From CAZSAL01 sp964604825 (lineage in GTDB: Bacteria > Elusimicrobiota > Elusimicrobia > 2-01-FULL-59-12), in assembly GCA_964604825.1 (NCBI GenBank), contig CAZSAL010000007.1, positions 1 through 64,000 of the forward strand: a DNA stretch of 64,000 nucleotides, read 5' to 3'. A program made the position numbers and the translations under genes. This document shows positions 22,738-32,700 of the stretch, piece after piece (positions within the stretch are counted from its first letter, which is position 1; the number at the start of each line of letters is the position of its first letter). The notes below the pieces were generated by a model that saw nothing but the letters and a program-made list of their open reading frames with translations, was not told where the DNA came from and did no database searches.

Positions 22738-25354
22738 CGGCATAAACATTTTCTGGCATTTCTTTCTCCGGGACTTCCCACATGGAATCAAACACGTTCA
22801 CATATGAAGTGGCCATAGCTTCTTCGGACCATCTTTCCCGGAGAATGGTTGCTGCGTTCCAGCGTTTCTGAAAGAACGAAGGACTTCCTTCTTTTTTCAT
22901 TTCACCGATGATCTCGATAATTTTTTTTGCACCCTCAACGGGCTTTTCAGGATTGAAGTAATAAGCCCAGGATTTCAAAAACGAATGCCCGGGGATGTCG
23001 CTTAATAGAGCAGGCAGGCCTGATCCAGCAGCTTCGAGAGGCGCCAGCGGCATCCCCTCGTGCCGTGATCCTGAGACAAAAATATCAGCGGCCTGCAACC
23101 ACTGCTGAGGATGACGGGAAGGCCCAACGATAAATATTCGTTCCGAATCGGGAGATCTCCTGATTTTTTGTTGAACGAATATTGCGCACCCCTTTTCCGT
23201 CTCGGGGCCCACAAAAAACATTGCCAGTTCCGATCGGATTTCACGCGGCAATGCGCACCACACATCGAGAGCGATATCCTGTCCTTTGCCGTGATGGAGG
23301 CGCGCCAAATACAGGATCCACTTAGTCTTTAAAATGCTTCGATCCGCGCCAGGCATTAACATTCTCCTCAACGCCAACTTCTCATCTTCTTTAATAAGCG
23401 GCGCCGAAAAGGAAACCCCATTGGGCACGATATCAATGCGTTCCGGATCTATGCCTAACTCGATAAGGCCGTCTTTGACGTTTCTGGAGACGGCTACTAT
23501 GCGGTCGGCAAAGCGAAGAAAACATTTGAAATAGAACCTGTATCTGTCGCTTTGATTAACCTGCAGAAGGGTATGGAGCGTGACCACGAGTTCCACACGC
23601 CCCATCGAAAGGCATTTAGCCAGACTGCCATAAATGAGGGGGCCAAGATCGTGAACATGAAGAATCCGTCTGTTCTCAAGGAAGATTTCTTTTATCAGCT
23701 TAAATACGACAGCCGGCGAGAAACCCGGCTTTTTCTCCCATTGGATGAGAGGGACTCTCGCCTCTCCGAATTGCCCCGCAAGCGAAGAATCATCGCTGTC
23801 CTCAAGTCGATCATAGGCAGCCACCGCAGGGACAAACCGCTCCGTATGATTCAGCGCCCGCGATAAAGATAAAACCATGCGTTCCAAACCGCCGACGTTC
23901 GGGAACTGCACTAACTCAAGGATGTGGACAGGTTGAGAGACCGTTTTTTTGGATCGCACGGTCAGCCAGTAAGCTCCCCACAGATACAAGACGGCAAAAA
24001 GCGCCCCGGAGACAAAAAACCAATCCTTCTCACTGGCGAAAACCGGGCGCAGCGACAATGAGACGGCTCCGGCAGATAGAACAAGTGCGGTTTGAATGGC
24101 CATATTTCTCAATGGAAGGAACTGAGAATAGGGAACGGCAAACCAGCGTCTTTGATAATAGAGTGAATATGCCCGGATTAACGCCTGGACGGTCAGAAAT
24201 GCGATCAACGCGCCCATGGCGCCCCAATGAGTGGCGGAAATCCACGTTGCACAAATGGACAAGGGCGCAAAAATCAGAGCCATCCTTAATATCCAGACTC
24301 CATCACCTTTCGCGCGGGCAGCGCCATCGTAGGGGATGGACATAATCAAATAGAACAAGGCATAGAAACGGAGATAGTGCGCCGCGGCAATGTATCGGTC
24401 CGTAAAAAGAATTCGGATGATCGGGTGAGAGAAAATAATCAACCCCGCGGTTGCGGGCAAAAGAATACGGAATAGTTCCTCGACGCTTTCCGACATCAAT
24501 TTGGCGCCGTTCTTTAATTCCTTTGCTGCAAAACAATGGGAAAGGCGCGGGATCATAACCCGGTTGACGGACATTTCAAGCACCTGCAGAGGAGGGATAC
24601 TGAGACATCCCATGGCATAAAAGGCAAACTCTGCCGGATGAAGCCGGATTGAAAGAATAACCTGGTCGACATTCTGCAGAGCGAAGCCGGAGAGAGCCGC
24701 TATGGACACAGGAAAAGCATAATGCAGGACTTTTGAAGATTTTTCTGCCGAATAAAAAAGTCTGACATCTCCGGACCTGCGATGAAGGAACCATCCAACA
24801 AAAGCGCGCAGGATCGTTGCCCCCAGAAAAGCCCCCAGGACCCATTCAATAGTTCTCCCCCACCATGCAGCTGCCATTACAGCCGCCGCTCGAAAGACCT
24901 GAGTTCCCGACCCGTAAAAAGACCCTTTCCATATATCCCCGCGAGCAATCAACAGATCTTCAAAAAACACGGAACAGAGGCTGAAAGGACACAAATAAAG
25001 GAATAGCAGCAGGTCCGTTTTGGACATCTTGAGCAGAGGAGCCAGCCATGGTGAAATCGATAACGAAAGCGAAACGACCAGCAGGGTGATTACCAGGAAC
25101 CACGTCCAGCTCTGTCTGACCTCCGTCTTTGTTTGAGGATATTTACCGCCCCAGTGATACAAACCGTTGGTTAATCCGCCAACCAGGAATATTCCCGGGC
25201 TAAGCATCACATAAAGAAAAAATATCTTGTACCGGCCAACCTGATCGGGGGACATGATTCGGACCAGGGCGATCGGCAGGAAAAGATTAAAAAGCGTAGC
25301 TGCGCCGTTTGTTAATGAAATGGGCCAGTGAGCTGAAATCCTTTTATCTTCCAC
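22730..25354 (-). CDS. Wzx-type flippase fused to GT4 glycosyltransferase
   Basis: 874 residues. Residues 1 to about 470 form a polysaccharide flippase of the MOP superfamily with about twelve to fourteen hydrophobic segments (ISLTNGAATLFNLFLPIALVRIMS at the start, ALQNVDQVIL in the middle). From about 485 onward is a complete GT4 enzyme: HILELVQFPNVGGLERMVLSLSRAL, HVHDLGPLIYGSLAK, IVPNGVSF, WILYLARLHHGKGQDIALD and the donor site VSGSRHEGMPLAPLEAAGSGLPALLSD. Flippase and transferase are normally separate. A fusion suggests that the last sugar is added at the flippase, or that one subunit is tethered to the membrane. The last residues are encoded within the palindromic repeat at 22661-22737. 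Confidence 0.9.
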   Translation of the reverse strand: MEDKRISAHWPISLTNGAATLFNLFLPIALVRIMSPDQVGRYKIFFLYVMLSPGIFLVGGLTNGLYHWGGKYPQTKTEVRQSWTWFLVITLLVVSLSLSISPWLAPLLKMSKTDLLLFLYLCPFSLCSVFFEDLLIARGDIWKGSFYGSGTQVFRAAAVMAAAWWGRTIEWVLGAFLGATILRAFVGWFLHRRSGDVRLFYSAEKSSKVLHYAFPVSIAALSGFALQNVDQVILSIRLHPAEFAFYAMGCLSIPPLQVLEMSVNRVMIPRLSHCFAAKELKNGAKLMSESVEELFRILLPATAGLIIFSHPIIRILFTDRYIAAAHYLRFYALFYLIMSIPYDGAARAKGDGVWILRMALIFAPLSICATWISATHWGAMGALIAFLTVQALIRAYSLYYQRRWFAVPYSQFLPLRNMAIQTALVLSAGAVSLSLRPVFASEKDWFFVSGALFAVLYLWGAYWLTVRSKKTVSQPVHILELVQFPNVGGLERMVLSLSRALNHTERFVPAVAAYDRLEDSDDSSLAGQFGEARVPLIQWEKKPGFSPAVVFKLIKEIFLENRRILHVHDLGPLIYGSLAKCLSMGRVELVVTLHTLLQVNQSDRYRFYFKCFLRFADRIVAVSRNVKDGLIELGIDPERIDIVPNGVSFSAPLIKEDEKLALRRMLMPGADRSILKTKWILYLARLHHGKGQDIALDVWCALPREIRSELAMFFVGPETEKGCAIFVQQKIRRSPDSERIFIVGPSRHPQQWLQAADIFVSGSRHEGMPLAPLEAAGSGLPALLSDIPGHSFLKSWAYYFNPEKPVEGAKKIIEIIGEMKKEGSPSFFQKRWNAATILRERWSEEAMATSYVNVFDSMWEVPEKEMPENVYAAL

Positions 25355-26663
25355 TGTTCCCCCGAATTATCAGAGCAAGAGTATTCACCAGCGAACGGAG
25401 GTCAAGGCGAGGCGACATGTTCTGAACGTAATAAAGGTCATATTCCAGTTTGGTCCGGCATTCATCAACAGAGGCGGCATATCCCTGCATTACCTGCGCC
25501 CACCCCGTGACGCCCGGCCTTACCAGAAGGCGCAGGGAGAATAGAGGAATTTCCTGGTTAAGGATCTGATAGAACTCAGGACGTTCCGGTCTGGGCCCGA
25601 CAAAGCTCAACTCGCCATGGATTACATTCAACAGTTGGGGAAGCTCATCCAGGCGGGCGGAACGGAGCCATCTCCCAAACGCGGTTGTCCGGGGATCATC
25701 CTTGGATGCCCAGCATGGGCCGGATTCTTCCGCGCAATTGGACATGGTTCGGAATTTTAGGAGGAAGAATCGCTCCCCAAGATAACCCAGCCTTTCCTGG
25801 CGATAGAGAACCGGCCAGCCGCTGGTTACCCATATTCCAAACGCTATCAGAATCCACAACGGCATGAGCAGTATCAGGAGAAAAAGCGCCAGAACCGGCT
25901 CCAAAAAAGCTTTAAGATGAAAATAGCAGCGGATAATAAAATTCTGATGCAAGGCGCCCTGAATGAATGTCCAGGCATCTGCATTACGCAGGTCGAAACG
26001 ACAGCGTAATTCCTTAAGCAGTTGGCGGAAATCGACGATTTTTTGCCCGCGGAGATGAATCGAAAGGAGATTTCGATGATCCCGCAGATCATGCACGGCC
26101 CCTCTTGAAATAACCAGGGTTTCATTGCCTGCCAATGTCACAGTTCCGCCATCAGACGGATTGACCGGCATAACCCTGATCCAGTTAGAAGCTCCAGATT
26201 GGGCAATTTCTGCGCCCAGGATTTCCATTTCTTCGGGCTGCAGGCAGGCAGCCAGCACCCATCTTCTGCCTGCAGCGCAATGTAATTTGAACGTAACCCA
26301 CTGCGATAATTCGAAAACCAGCGCGACCCAGATGGAGATGCGGAAAATATCGTGATAGGGGATTGGAGATCCTTTAACGACCCACATTATCAGCCTGCTG
26401 GAAAGTACGGCTGAAAAGGGCAGGACAAGAAGTAGGCTTACAATTCCGCTCAATTCCGGCTGAACAGTGTAACGCTCAAAATATCCCATCAGGTTTAATG
26501 AGACCATTAGAATTGCGGTGGTCAGCAGAACCCAGAAGACAAAGAGGGCGGGAGGATTGTGAATCGTCAGGAAAAAAGTTCCAAATGCGAACCAGCTGGC
26601 CACCAGCACAAAAATGTCCGCTTTTAGTCCCATCCCCAGCCTGCTTTCCATGCTCAGGCTCAT
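25344..26663 (-). CDS. Polyprenyl-phosphate sugar phosphotransferase (WbaP/EpsE-like)
   Basis: 439 residues. The N-terminal half has four to five membrane helices, and a further membrane segment (FLEPVLALFLLILLMPLWILIAFG) precedes the catalytic bacterial sugar transferase domain with KFRTMSNCAEE, SARLDELPQLLNVIHGELSFVGPRPERP and RPGVTGWAQV. These are the conserved blocks of enzymes that start a repeat unit by moving a sugar-1-phosphate to undecaprenyl phosphate. It overlaps the flippase-GT4 gene by 11 bases and the GT2 gene by four. It is the priming enzyme of the locus; the first sugar cannot be read from sequence. Confidence 0.92.
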   Translation of the reverse strand: MSLSMESRLGMGLKADIFVLVASWFAFGTFFLTIHNPPALFVFWVLLTTAILMVSLNLMGYFERYTVQPELSGIVSLLLVLPFSAVLSSRLIMWVVKGSPIPYHDIFRISIWVALVFELSQWVTFKLHCAAGRRWVLAACLQPEEMEILGAEIAQSGASNWIRVMPVNPSDGGTVTLAGNETLVISRGAVHDLRDHRNLLSIHLRGQKIVDFRQLLKELRCRFDLRNADAWTFIQGALHQNFIIRCYFHLKAFLEPVLALFLLILLMPLWILIAFGIWVTSGWPVLYRQERLGYLGERFFLLKFRTMSNCAEESGPCWASKDDPRTTAFGRWLRSARLDELPQLLNVIHGELSFVGPRPERPEFYQILNQEIPLFSLRLLVRPGVTGWAQVMQGYAASVDECRTKLEYDLYYVQNMSPRLDLRSLVNTLALIIRGNSGR

Positions 26664-27784
26664 TTCCAGGCCTCTGCCAGCTCACTGATAGGGAACAGGG
26701 CGCGGAAAGGCGCCAGAAAAGATACGATCGCCGCGGCTGCAAGCTGTCTGAAGTTCCTGGAAAGGATGCCGAAAGAGGCAAATATCAGCATTTCCGCGAA
26801 CAAAAAATGGAATCTGAGGCCAATCCCCAGCGCCGTAAGCGCAAACCAATAAGCCCAAAGCAACCTGAAAAACCGCCTCATGGCAACCATGCCCGCTACC
26901 GGGTTCATCCGGAAACATGAAGGCCACAGGGCGCGCAGCCATTGGAGATTTCCGGCGAGCATTCTTTTTCTTCTCGCAAAATCGGAGATGTCATTCCTGA
27001 CTCCGGCATCATGGACTTCCGCCGCGGGATAAACGATCACTCCGTCAGGGAAAAGAGCTCGCATGCCCAGCGGGATTACGACATCATCGTTAAGCCAATT
27101 CCTGTCGCCAAGAATTGCCAGGGTCCTTTTCAGGCAGGATGTTTTGTAACAGACAGTCGCGCCATGAACGCTGACCGGTCCTCCACAAAGGCCTTCGACT
27201 CTCTTTAAGAAATATTCAATACGCCAGACCCAATGATGCAGCCAGCCTGCTGTCATGGGGTGATACGCGGGAGAAATCGCCATGGTTCTCGGATTTTTTC
27301 CCATTTGCGGGATTACTATCGAGAGAAAGTTCTCAAACCAGAGGGACCCGGAGTCGACCAGGATAATCCAATCCGCGCTTGAATTTTCGCACAGGGCTTT
27401 CAAAGTAAGCCACTTGCCGCCATTTTTCGGGAATTCAGTAACCTGAACGTTTTGAAACCGCCGGGCAATACGGGCGGTTTCGTCAACGCAGCTGTCCGCT
27501 CCAACGTGAACTTTGATGTCCGAAAGGTGGAGGGAATGTCCCTCGAAATAGCGAATCGAGCGCAAAACGCTTTCCAATGTCGAACCAATGATATTCGCTT
27601 CGTTATGTGCCGGGATTATTATCTCGATGGAAGACGGATGTGCGGTCTCCAGCTTTGCAGGCGACTGCAGCAGAGTTTGAAAATAATACCCCGGTATGGC
27701 AATCAACGGGAAAAATATCGAAAGCCCCAAAAAACCAACAAAACTGACCGCGAGTAGTGTCCGGCCGATTTCAACCATATTCAT
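26660..27784 (-). CDS. Glycosyltransferase family 2, membrane-bound
   Basis: 374 residues: an N-terminal membrane helix, then a GT-A domain with EIIIPAHNEANIIGSTLESVL, the metal-site region LVDSGSLWF and an acceptor region NDDVVIPLGMRAL, then two or three C-terminal membrane helices. The block LAGNLQWL takes the place of the QxxRW motif of processive synthases. It is the first gene of the minus-strand polysaccharide operon; the 176-base gap to the divergent DUF4091 gene should hold both promoters. Confidence 0.87.
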   Translation of the reverse strand: MNMVEIGRTLLAVSFVGFLGLSIFFPLIAIPGYYFQTLLQSPAKLETAHPSSIEIIIPAHNEANIIGSTLESVLRSIRYFEGHSLHLSDIKVHVGADSCVDETARIARRFQNVQVTEFPKNGGKWLTLKALCENSSADWIILVDSGSLWFENFLSIVIPQMGKNPRTMAISPAYHPMTAGWLHHWVWRIEYFLKRVEGLCGGPVSVHGATVCYKTSCLKRTLAILGDRNWLNDDVVIPLGMRALFPDGVIVYPAAEVHDAGVRNDISDFARRKRMLAGNLQWLRALWPSCFRMNPVAGMVAMRRFFRLLWAYWFALTALGIGLRFHFLFAEMLIFASFGILSRNFRQLAAAAIVSFLAPFRALFPISELAEAWK

Positions 27785-27960
27785 GATTTTCAGATTAGTT
27801 CTATAGGAAAGTCTTTTTCCATTTGCGCGTCATTTAGACACGCGATCAAATGAAAAGTTACATCGCCGCGGGCGCGATCCCGATTGAAATTTATTGTCTG
27901 GGAAGTGGATGAAATAATATTTCTGGAATTTGGTGGGTAATCAGGGCTTACACTTTGCCC

Positions 27961-30900
27961 GTGGAACTAAAACGCATATCTAGGAAGTCCCTTGCCCTGG
28001 CGCTGAGTGTTGCGATAATTTCCACAGGCTGGATAAATCCCCGCTCCGCTCGCGCCGCAACAGGCATATCTGCCATCTGGGCCAATGAAGGAAGCGACAA
28101 AGTCACTCAGGACGACCTGCGGGTAGCCAAGGGGACAAACGTAAACAACTCGGTTTGGAACGGTTCTCAGATAAATATTTTTGGCGCGCGCAATGAGGTT
28201 GTTAATTTCAATCTGATTCTGGAAGCTCAAAGCGGCGCCAGCAATGTTAGCGTAACTTTTAACAAACTTACCGGACCAAACGGCGGCACAATCACTTCTG
28301 CCGCCGCCACTGGAGATCAGGTCTTCAGCTACGTCAATCGCAATATCGAGCTTTTTTACATTCGCTATCTGCAGATCAACGGTCTGAGCCTTGTTTCTTA
28401 TAACACCTATGACGAACGGCACATTCCCTGGCGAATGCGCCGCCCGTGGACGGGCAACGGCGTTGGCAGCGGGACATGGAATGACCGCCCGGATCACAAC
28501 AAGTATTACCCGGAAATTGCCGTTCCCCTGGAACTGGCTTCAACATTCAATATCGCATCGAGCCAAAACCAAAGCATCTGGTGCGATATCTATATTCCTA
28601 AAACGGCTGTTCCCGGCGTATATTCCGGCACGATCACCGTCCAGGAATCCGCAGGCACGCATCAAATTCCGGTTCAGCTGACGGTGCGCAACTTCACCCT
28701 GCCGGACACTCCTTCGGCGAAGACGATGCTTTATTATTCGTACACGAACATCAATACCCGTTTTCTAGGGACCGCGAATGAATATCCGAATCCCGGGACT
28801 GCGGCGGAAACGCAGGCTGAGCAGATTCGGGACAAATATTTCATGCTCGCGCACAGGCATCGCATTTCCCTGATCAATGACGATCCGGCGGAGTGCGGCG
28901 GATCATCCGACCAGCCCTGTGCTGAAATGGTTCCACGGCTGAACGGGAGCCTTTTCACCGCAATCAACGGGTACGACGGGCCGGGCGTTGGCATAGGGAA
29001 TAACGTCTATTCTATCGGTACCTATGGAAGCTGGGGCTGGCAGAGCGGCGGGCAAAGCGGCATGAATCAGCATGCCGATGCCTGGGCGAGCTGGTTCAGT
29101 CAGAATTCACCGCAAACGGAATATTTCCTTTATTTGATCGATGAGTCCTCCAATTATTCCCAAATCCAGACATGGGCTCAATACATTTTGAACGATACGG
29201 GGCCGGGTCACGCGCTCAAATCCATGGCGACGATAGACCTGCCCAGCGCCGCAGCCAATTGTCCTGCCCTGGACATCCCCACTTCCACGCTGGTGCAGGG
29301 CGTAGCCTCGCAATGGGAGCCGCTTGATCAAACATACGAGAACGATTCCCGAAAAAGATTTTTCATGTATAACGCTCATCGCCCCGCTTCAGGATCTACG
29401 GGGACGGAGGACGACGGGGTTTCTCCGCGAGAACTGGCGTGGGGACAGTATAAAAAAGGCGTGAACCGCTGGTTTGAATGGGAATCAACCTACTACAACA
29501 ATTATCAGGGAGGGATGGGACAGACCGATGTTTTCCATAATGCTCAGACCTTCGGCACATCCAGCAAAACAGACTCCGTATTGGGGCAGACAGGATGGAA
29601 TTATTCCAATGGTGACGGCGTCCTGTTTTATCCCGGGACGGATATGGTTTATCCCGCGAGTTCCTACGGAGTGCACGGCCCGTTTGCCAGCCTGCGCTTG
29701 AAATACTGGAGAAGAGGCCTGCAGGATGTGGATTACCTGACTATGGCTGCGGCAATCAATCCGAGCACGGTTCAAACGATTGTCAATAATATGGTCCCAA
29801 AGGTTTTATGGGATTACGGAGTGACGGATTCTTCAGACCCCACCTGGGTTCTCACGGACATCAGCTGGCCCTACACAACTCCGGACAGCTGGGAAACGGC
29901 GCGCCTGCAGCTGGCAAATATCATCGACGGTGGAACAACCTCATCCCCTCCTGGTATGGTGACAGGGGTCACTGCTGCCGCGGGCAACGGTCAGGTTGCA
30001 TTGAGCTGGCTTGGCGTCAGCGGAGCTACGTCTTACAACGTTTATTACAAACAGGGAACAGGCGTCACTACAGTCAATGGCACCAAAATTGCAGGGGCGA
30101 GTAATCCGGTAAATGTGACGAATTTAACCAATGGTCAGGCTTATTCGTTCATAGTCACTGCCGTCAACAGCGCCGGGGAAGGAACACCGTCTGCGGAGGT
30201 TGATCAAACTCCCTTGGCGCTGCCGGGAACACCTGGCGGCCTGACAGCGACTGCGGGAAACGGAAGCGTAACTCTCTCCTGGAGCGCGGCGAGCGGGGCC
30301 ACTGCTTATAACGTTTATTACACACAGGGCGCGGGCGTTACAACCTCTAATGGCACCCGCCAGGGAAATGCCGTCAGCCCGCAGGTTGTAACAGGCCTGG
30401 CCAACGGCCTGCTTTATTCTTTTATCGTTACAGGTATTAATGCCGTCGGAGAAGGATCGCCTTCTGCGGAAGCGGATCAAACGCCGGAAGGGCTGCCGGG
30501 TATTCCAAATGGCCTGACCGCAACAGCAGGCAACGGCCAGGTAACATTGTCATGGAACCCAGTCAGCCAGGCAACATCCTACAACGTCTATTACAAGCAG
30601 GGCACCGGAGTGACTACGTCAAGCGGAACTGAATTGACGGGAGTTTCCAATCCAGTGAATGTGACGGGGCTGGCCAATGGACAGGTATATTCTTTCATCG
30701 TCACCGCGGTTAATGCGATGGGGGAAGGATCTGCCTCTTCCGAATTGGATCAAACTCCGCAGAGCGCGCCGGTCCCGGGCATTCCAGGCGATTTAACCGC
30801 TGCGGCGGGAAATGGCAGTGTGACTCTGGGCTGGAGCGCGGTAAGCGGCGCGACTTCTTATAACGTCTATTACAAACAGGGGGCAGGTGTCACAACGGGA

Positions 30901-32220
30901 AACGGTATTGAGATCAGCGGCGCAAACAATCCGGCGGCTGTGACCGGCCTGACCAACGGCAAGCTCTATTCATTTATCGTCACTGCCGTAATCGGCGCAA
31001 CTGAAGGTTCTTCTTCCGTAGAAGTAGATCAAACGCCTTTGGCGCCGCCAGGAGTCCCAGGCGGGCTGACAGCGACCCCCGGAGACAGCAACATTTCACT
31101 GACATGGAATCCAGTCAGCGGGGCGCAATCCTACAATCTTTACTATAAGCAGGGCGCTGGAGTGACTATGGCAAACGGGACGCGTTTGAGCGGGATCACC
31201 GCGCCCTGGGACGTAACGAACCTGGCAAATGGGCAGCTTTATTCATTCATCCTGACGGCAGTCAACAGCGTGGGAGAAAGTTCCCCTTCTTTAGAAGTTG
31301 ATCAGGCGCCTCAGGGGCTTCCCGCAATCCCGACCAACTTAACCGCAGCACCATCAGACGGTCAGATAGCCCTGACATGGGATGCCGTAAGTAATGCGAC
31401 TTCTTACAACATTTACTACAGCCTGTTCCCGGGCGTAACGACTACGACAGGGCTCAAAACCTCTGCTACGGTAAATGCCCGGACGCTTACGAACCTGACA
31501 GACGGCTTGGCTTATTACTTTGCCGTAACTGCGGTCAACAGCGCCGGAGAAAGTCCGCTTTCGATGGAGGTTTCCGCAACTCCCAGCGCTCCCGCTGTTA
31601 CAAATAATCCTCCTGCGCAACCGGGTTTCTCTTTGCCGGACCAGCCGGTATTTATTAACCTGCAAACGGTCTACCCTCTCTCAGCCAGGCTGCAGGCCGT
31701 ATCCAACAACGCCGCTCAAATCAGTTTCACGCTCAATTATGCCGGGGCTTATCCCACTGCGCGTATCCTTTCGGGAAGTCCCTCTTTGACTCAAAGCTAT
31801 TCTTCGATCAGCAACAACGGATGGCTTGACTTCAGCTCCGTCTCAGGCCTGATGCCCGGAGCCTATCAGGTGACAGCCATTGGCCAGAACCCGGCCGGAG
31901 CTTCCGCTCCCGCAAGCGCGAATATCTTTTTAATTTCCGCGAGCGCAGGAACAGGAGCAACACCGCGCATCTACCCGAACCCCTGGCGACAGGACAAACA
32001 CCAGGGTGATCCGATGATATTTGATCAGATGAATTTAAACAGCACGGTGAAAATATTCACCGTTTCAGGACATCTTGTGCGGACGTTAAACGCTCCGGCA
32101 GGCGGTGTGGTCTGGGATTTGACAAATGACTCGGGAGACAGGGTGGCTTCGGGGCTTTACATCTACCTCATCACATCTGACGGCTCCACCACGCGCGGCA
32201 AACTCGCCATAATCCGGTAA
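27961..32220 (+). CDS. Large secreted DUF4091 (GH123-like) protein with six FN3 repeats
   Basis: About 1419 residues from the GTG at 27961 (a TTG two codons upstream is possible). A signal peptide (SLALALSVAIISTGWINPRSARA) precedes the same sandwich plus DUF4091 barrel as in the paralogue at 14294, with the Asp-Glu pair in YLIDES near residue 394. Residues about 664-1211 are six FN3 domains of about 91 residues, followed by another Ig-like region and the FlgD/type-IX-sorting-like end (IYPNPWRQDKH, LYIYLITSDG). The FN3 array probably lifts the catalytic part away from the cell or binds polysaccharide. It is transcribed away from the polysaccharide operon and I infer that it acts on the same polymer. 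Confidence 0.87.
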   Translation: MELKRISRKSLALALSVAIISTGWINPRSARAATGISAIWANEGSDKVTQDDLRVAKGTNVNNSVWNGSQINIFGARNEVVNFNLILEAQSGASNVSVTFNKLTGPNGGTITSAAATGDQVFSYVNRNIELFYIRYLQINGLSLVSYNTYDERHIPWRMRRPWTGNGVGSGTWNDRPDHNKYYPEIAVPLELASTFNIASSQNQSIWCDIYIPKTAVPGVYSGTITVQESAGTHQIPVQLTVRNFTLPDTPSAKTMLYYSYTNINTRFLGTANEYPNPGTAAETQAEQIRDKYFMLAHRHRISLINDDPAECGGSSDQPCAEMVPRLNGSLFTAINGYDGPGVGIGNNVYSIGTYGSWGWQSGGQSGMNQHADAWASWFSQNSPQTEYFLYLIDESSNYSQIQTWAQYILNDTGPGHALKSMATIDLPSAAANCPALDIPTSTLVQGVASQWEPLDQTYENDSRKRFFMYNAHRPASGSTGTEDDGVSPRELAWGQYKKGVNRWFEWESTYYNNYQGGMGQTDVFHNAQTFGTSSKTDSVLGQTGWNYSNGDGVLFYPGTDMVYPASSYGVHGPFASLRLKYWRRGLQDVDYLTMAAAINPSTVQTIVNNMVPKVLWDYGVTDSSDPTWVLTDISWPYTTPDSWETARLQLANIIDGGTTSSPPGMVTGVTAAAGNGQVALSWLGVSGATSYNVYYKQGTGVTTVNGTKIAGASNPVNVTNLTNGQAYSFIVTAVNSAGEGTPSAEVDQTPLALPGTPGGLTATAGNGSVTLSWSAASGATAYNVYYTQGAGVTTSNGTRQGNAVSPQVVTGLANGLLYSFIVTGINAVGEGSPSAEADQTPEGLPGIPNGLTATAGNGQVTLSWNPVSQATSYNVYYKQGTGVTTSSGTELTGVSNPVNVTGLANGQVYSFIVTAVNAMGEGSASSELDQTPQSAPVPGIPGDLTAAAGNGSVTLGWSAVSGATSYNVYYKQGAGVTTGNGIEISGANNPAAVTGLTNGKLYSFIVTAVIGATEGSSSVEVDQTPLAPPGVPGGLTATPGDSNISLTWNPVSGAQSYNLYYKQGAGVTMANGTRLSGITAPWDVTNLANGQLYSFILTAVNSVGESSPSLEVDQAPQGLPAIPTNLTAAPSDGQIALTWDAVSNATSYNIYYSLFPGVTTTTGLKTSATVNARTLTNLTDGLAYYFAVTAVNSAGESPLSMEVSATPSAPAVTNNPPAQPGFSLPDQPVFINLQTVYPLSARLQAVSNNAAQISFTLNYAGAYPTARILSGSPSLTQSYSSISNNGWLDFSSVSGLMPGAYQVTAIGQNPAGASAPASANIFLISASAGTGATPRIYPNPWRQDKHQGDPMIFDQMNLNSTVKIFTVSGHLVRTLNAPAGGVVWDLTNDSGDRVASGLYIYLITSDGSTTRGKLAIIR
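29950..31593. repeat. Six tandem FN3-coding repeats of about 274 bp
   Basis: Each unit encodes a fibronectin type III domain with the consensus LTATAGNGxVTLSWxxVSGATSYNVYYKQGxGVTT and TNLTNGQxYSFIVTAVN. Units 1-5 are closer to each other than to unit 6, which has lost the KQG block, as expected from local duplication followed by decay at the edge. Confidence 0.88.
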
Positions 32221-32245
32221 AAGGTCAGGGTCAGCCTCACCCCTT

Positions 32246-32266
32246 CCCTCTCCCTTAGGGAGAGGG
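32246..32266. repeat. CCCTCTCCC-TTA-GGGAGAGGG hairpin repeat
   Basis: A perfect 9-bp stem with a three-base loop, 26 bases after the stop of the large DUF4091 gene. No run of T follows on the plus strand, so it is a weak terminator candidate at best. It lies inside the reading frame of the parB remnant, at the point where ParB similarity ends. Confidence 0.8.
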
Positions 32267-32289
32267 TGGCCAGAGGCCGGGGGAGGATT

Positions 32290-32675
32290 AAACGGGCTAT
32301 TTCCATCCCATGGCTCATGGAAATGGTGCGGCGCCGCACCATTTCCTGTACCTCAGGAGGCAATTTCAGCAAAGTAAGGTACTTGCTTGGGGTATTTCTG
32401 TCATCAAAACCTGCTTCTTTTGATATTTCCTCTATTGTCTTATTGTATGGGGCTTCTGTTAAAGCATTGAAAGCATCAGCCTTTTCCATGGGGTTAAGCT
32501 CATCCCGCTGGGTATTCTCAACCAGGGACAGATATTCCGCTTCTTTTTCGGCCTTTTCAGCCATTTCTACCTGCTCTTTCGGGGTTTTAAGCCTTAAAAT
32601 CTGCAAATAATGCTTCAATCCCAGATTTACCGCTCGAGCGGTATTTTCCCGTAGAGCTTCCGGCAAGCCGCGCAA
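32290..32675 (-). pseudogene. ParB-like partition protein remnant
   Basis: The frame preserves the middle of a ParB/Spo0J protein: SLVENTQRDELNPMEKADAFNAL, matching the LxENxQRxxLNPxEKA block, and a helix-turn-helix IEEISKEAGFDDRNTPSKYLTLLKLPPEVQEMV, then SHGMEIARL. The N-terminal nuclease/CTPase-like part with the GERR motif is absent upstream, and downstream the frame runs into a CTCTCCC repeat whose translation (LPRPLATLSLREREG) is not ParB sequence. No parA is nearby. I read it as a leftover of a plasmid or other mobile element. Confidence 0.75.
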
Positions 32676-32700
32676 GCTTACATATTCTTGGAGTTTACTC

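Noticed and set aside
29950..31593. Regular repeats as a CRISPR array
   Set aside because: Units are 274 bp, in frame, and code for FN3 domains; there are no short repeats with unique spacers and no cas genes.
32246..32266. Strong hairpin as a Rho-independent terminator of the large DUF4091 gene
   Set aside because: No T-run follows on the plus strand, and the same hairpin motif recurs elsewhere, so it is treated as a repeat.
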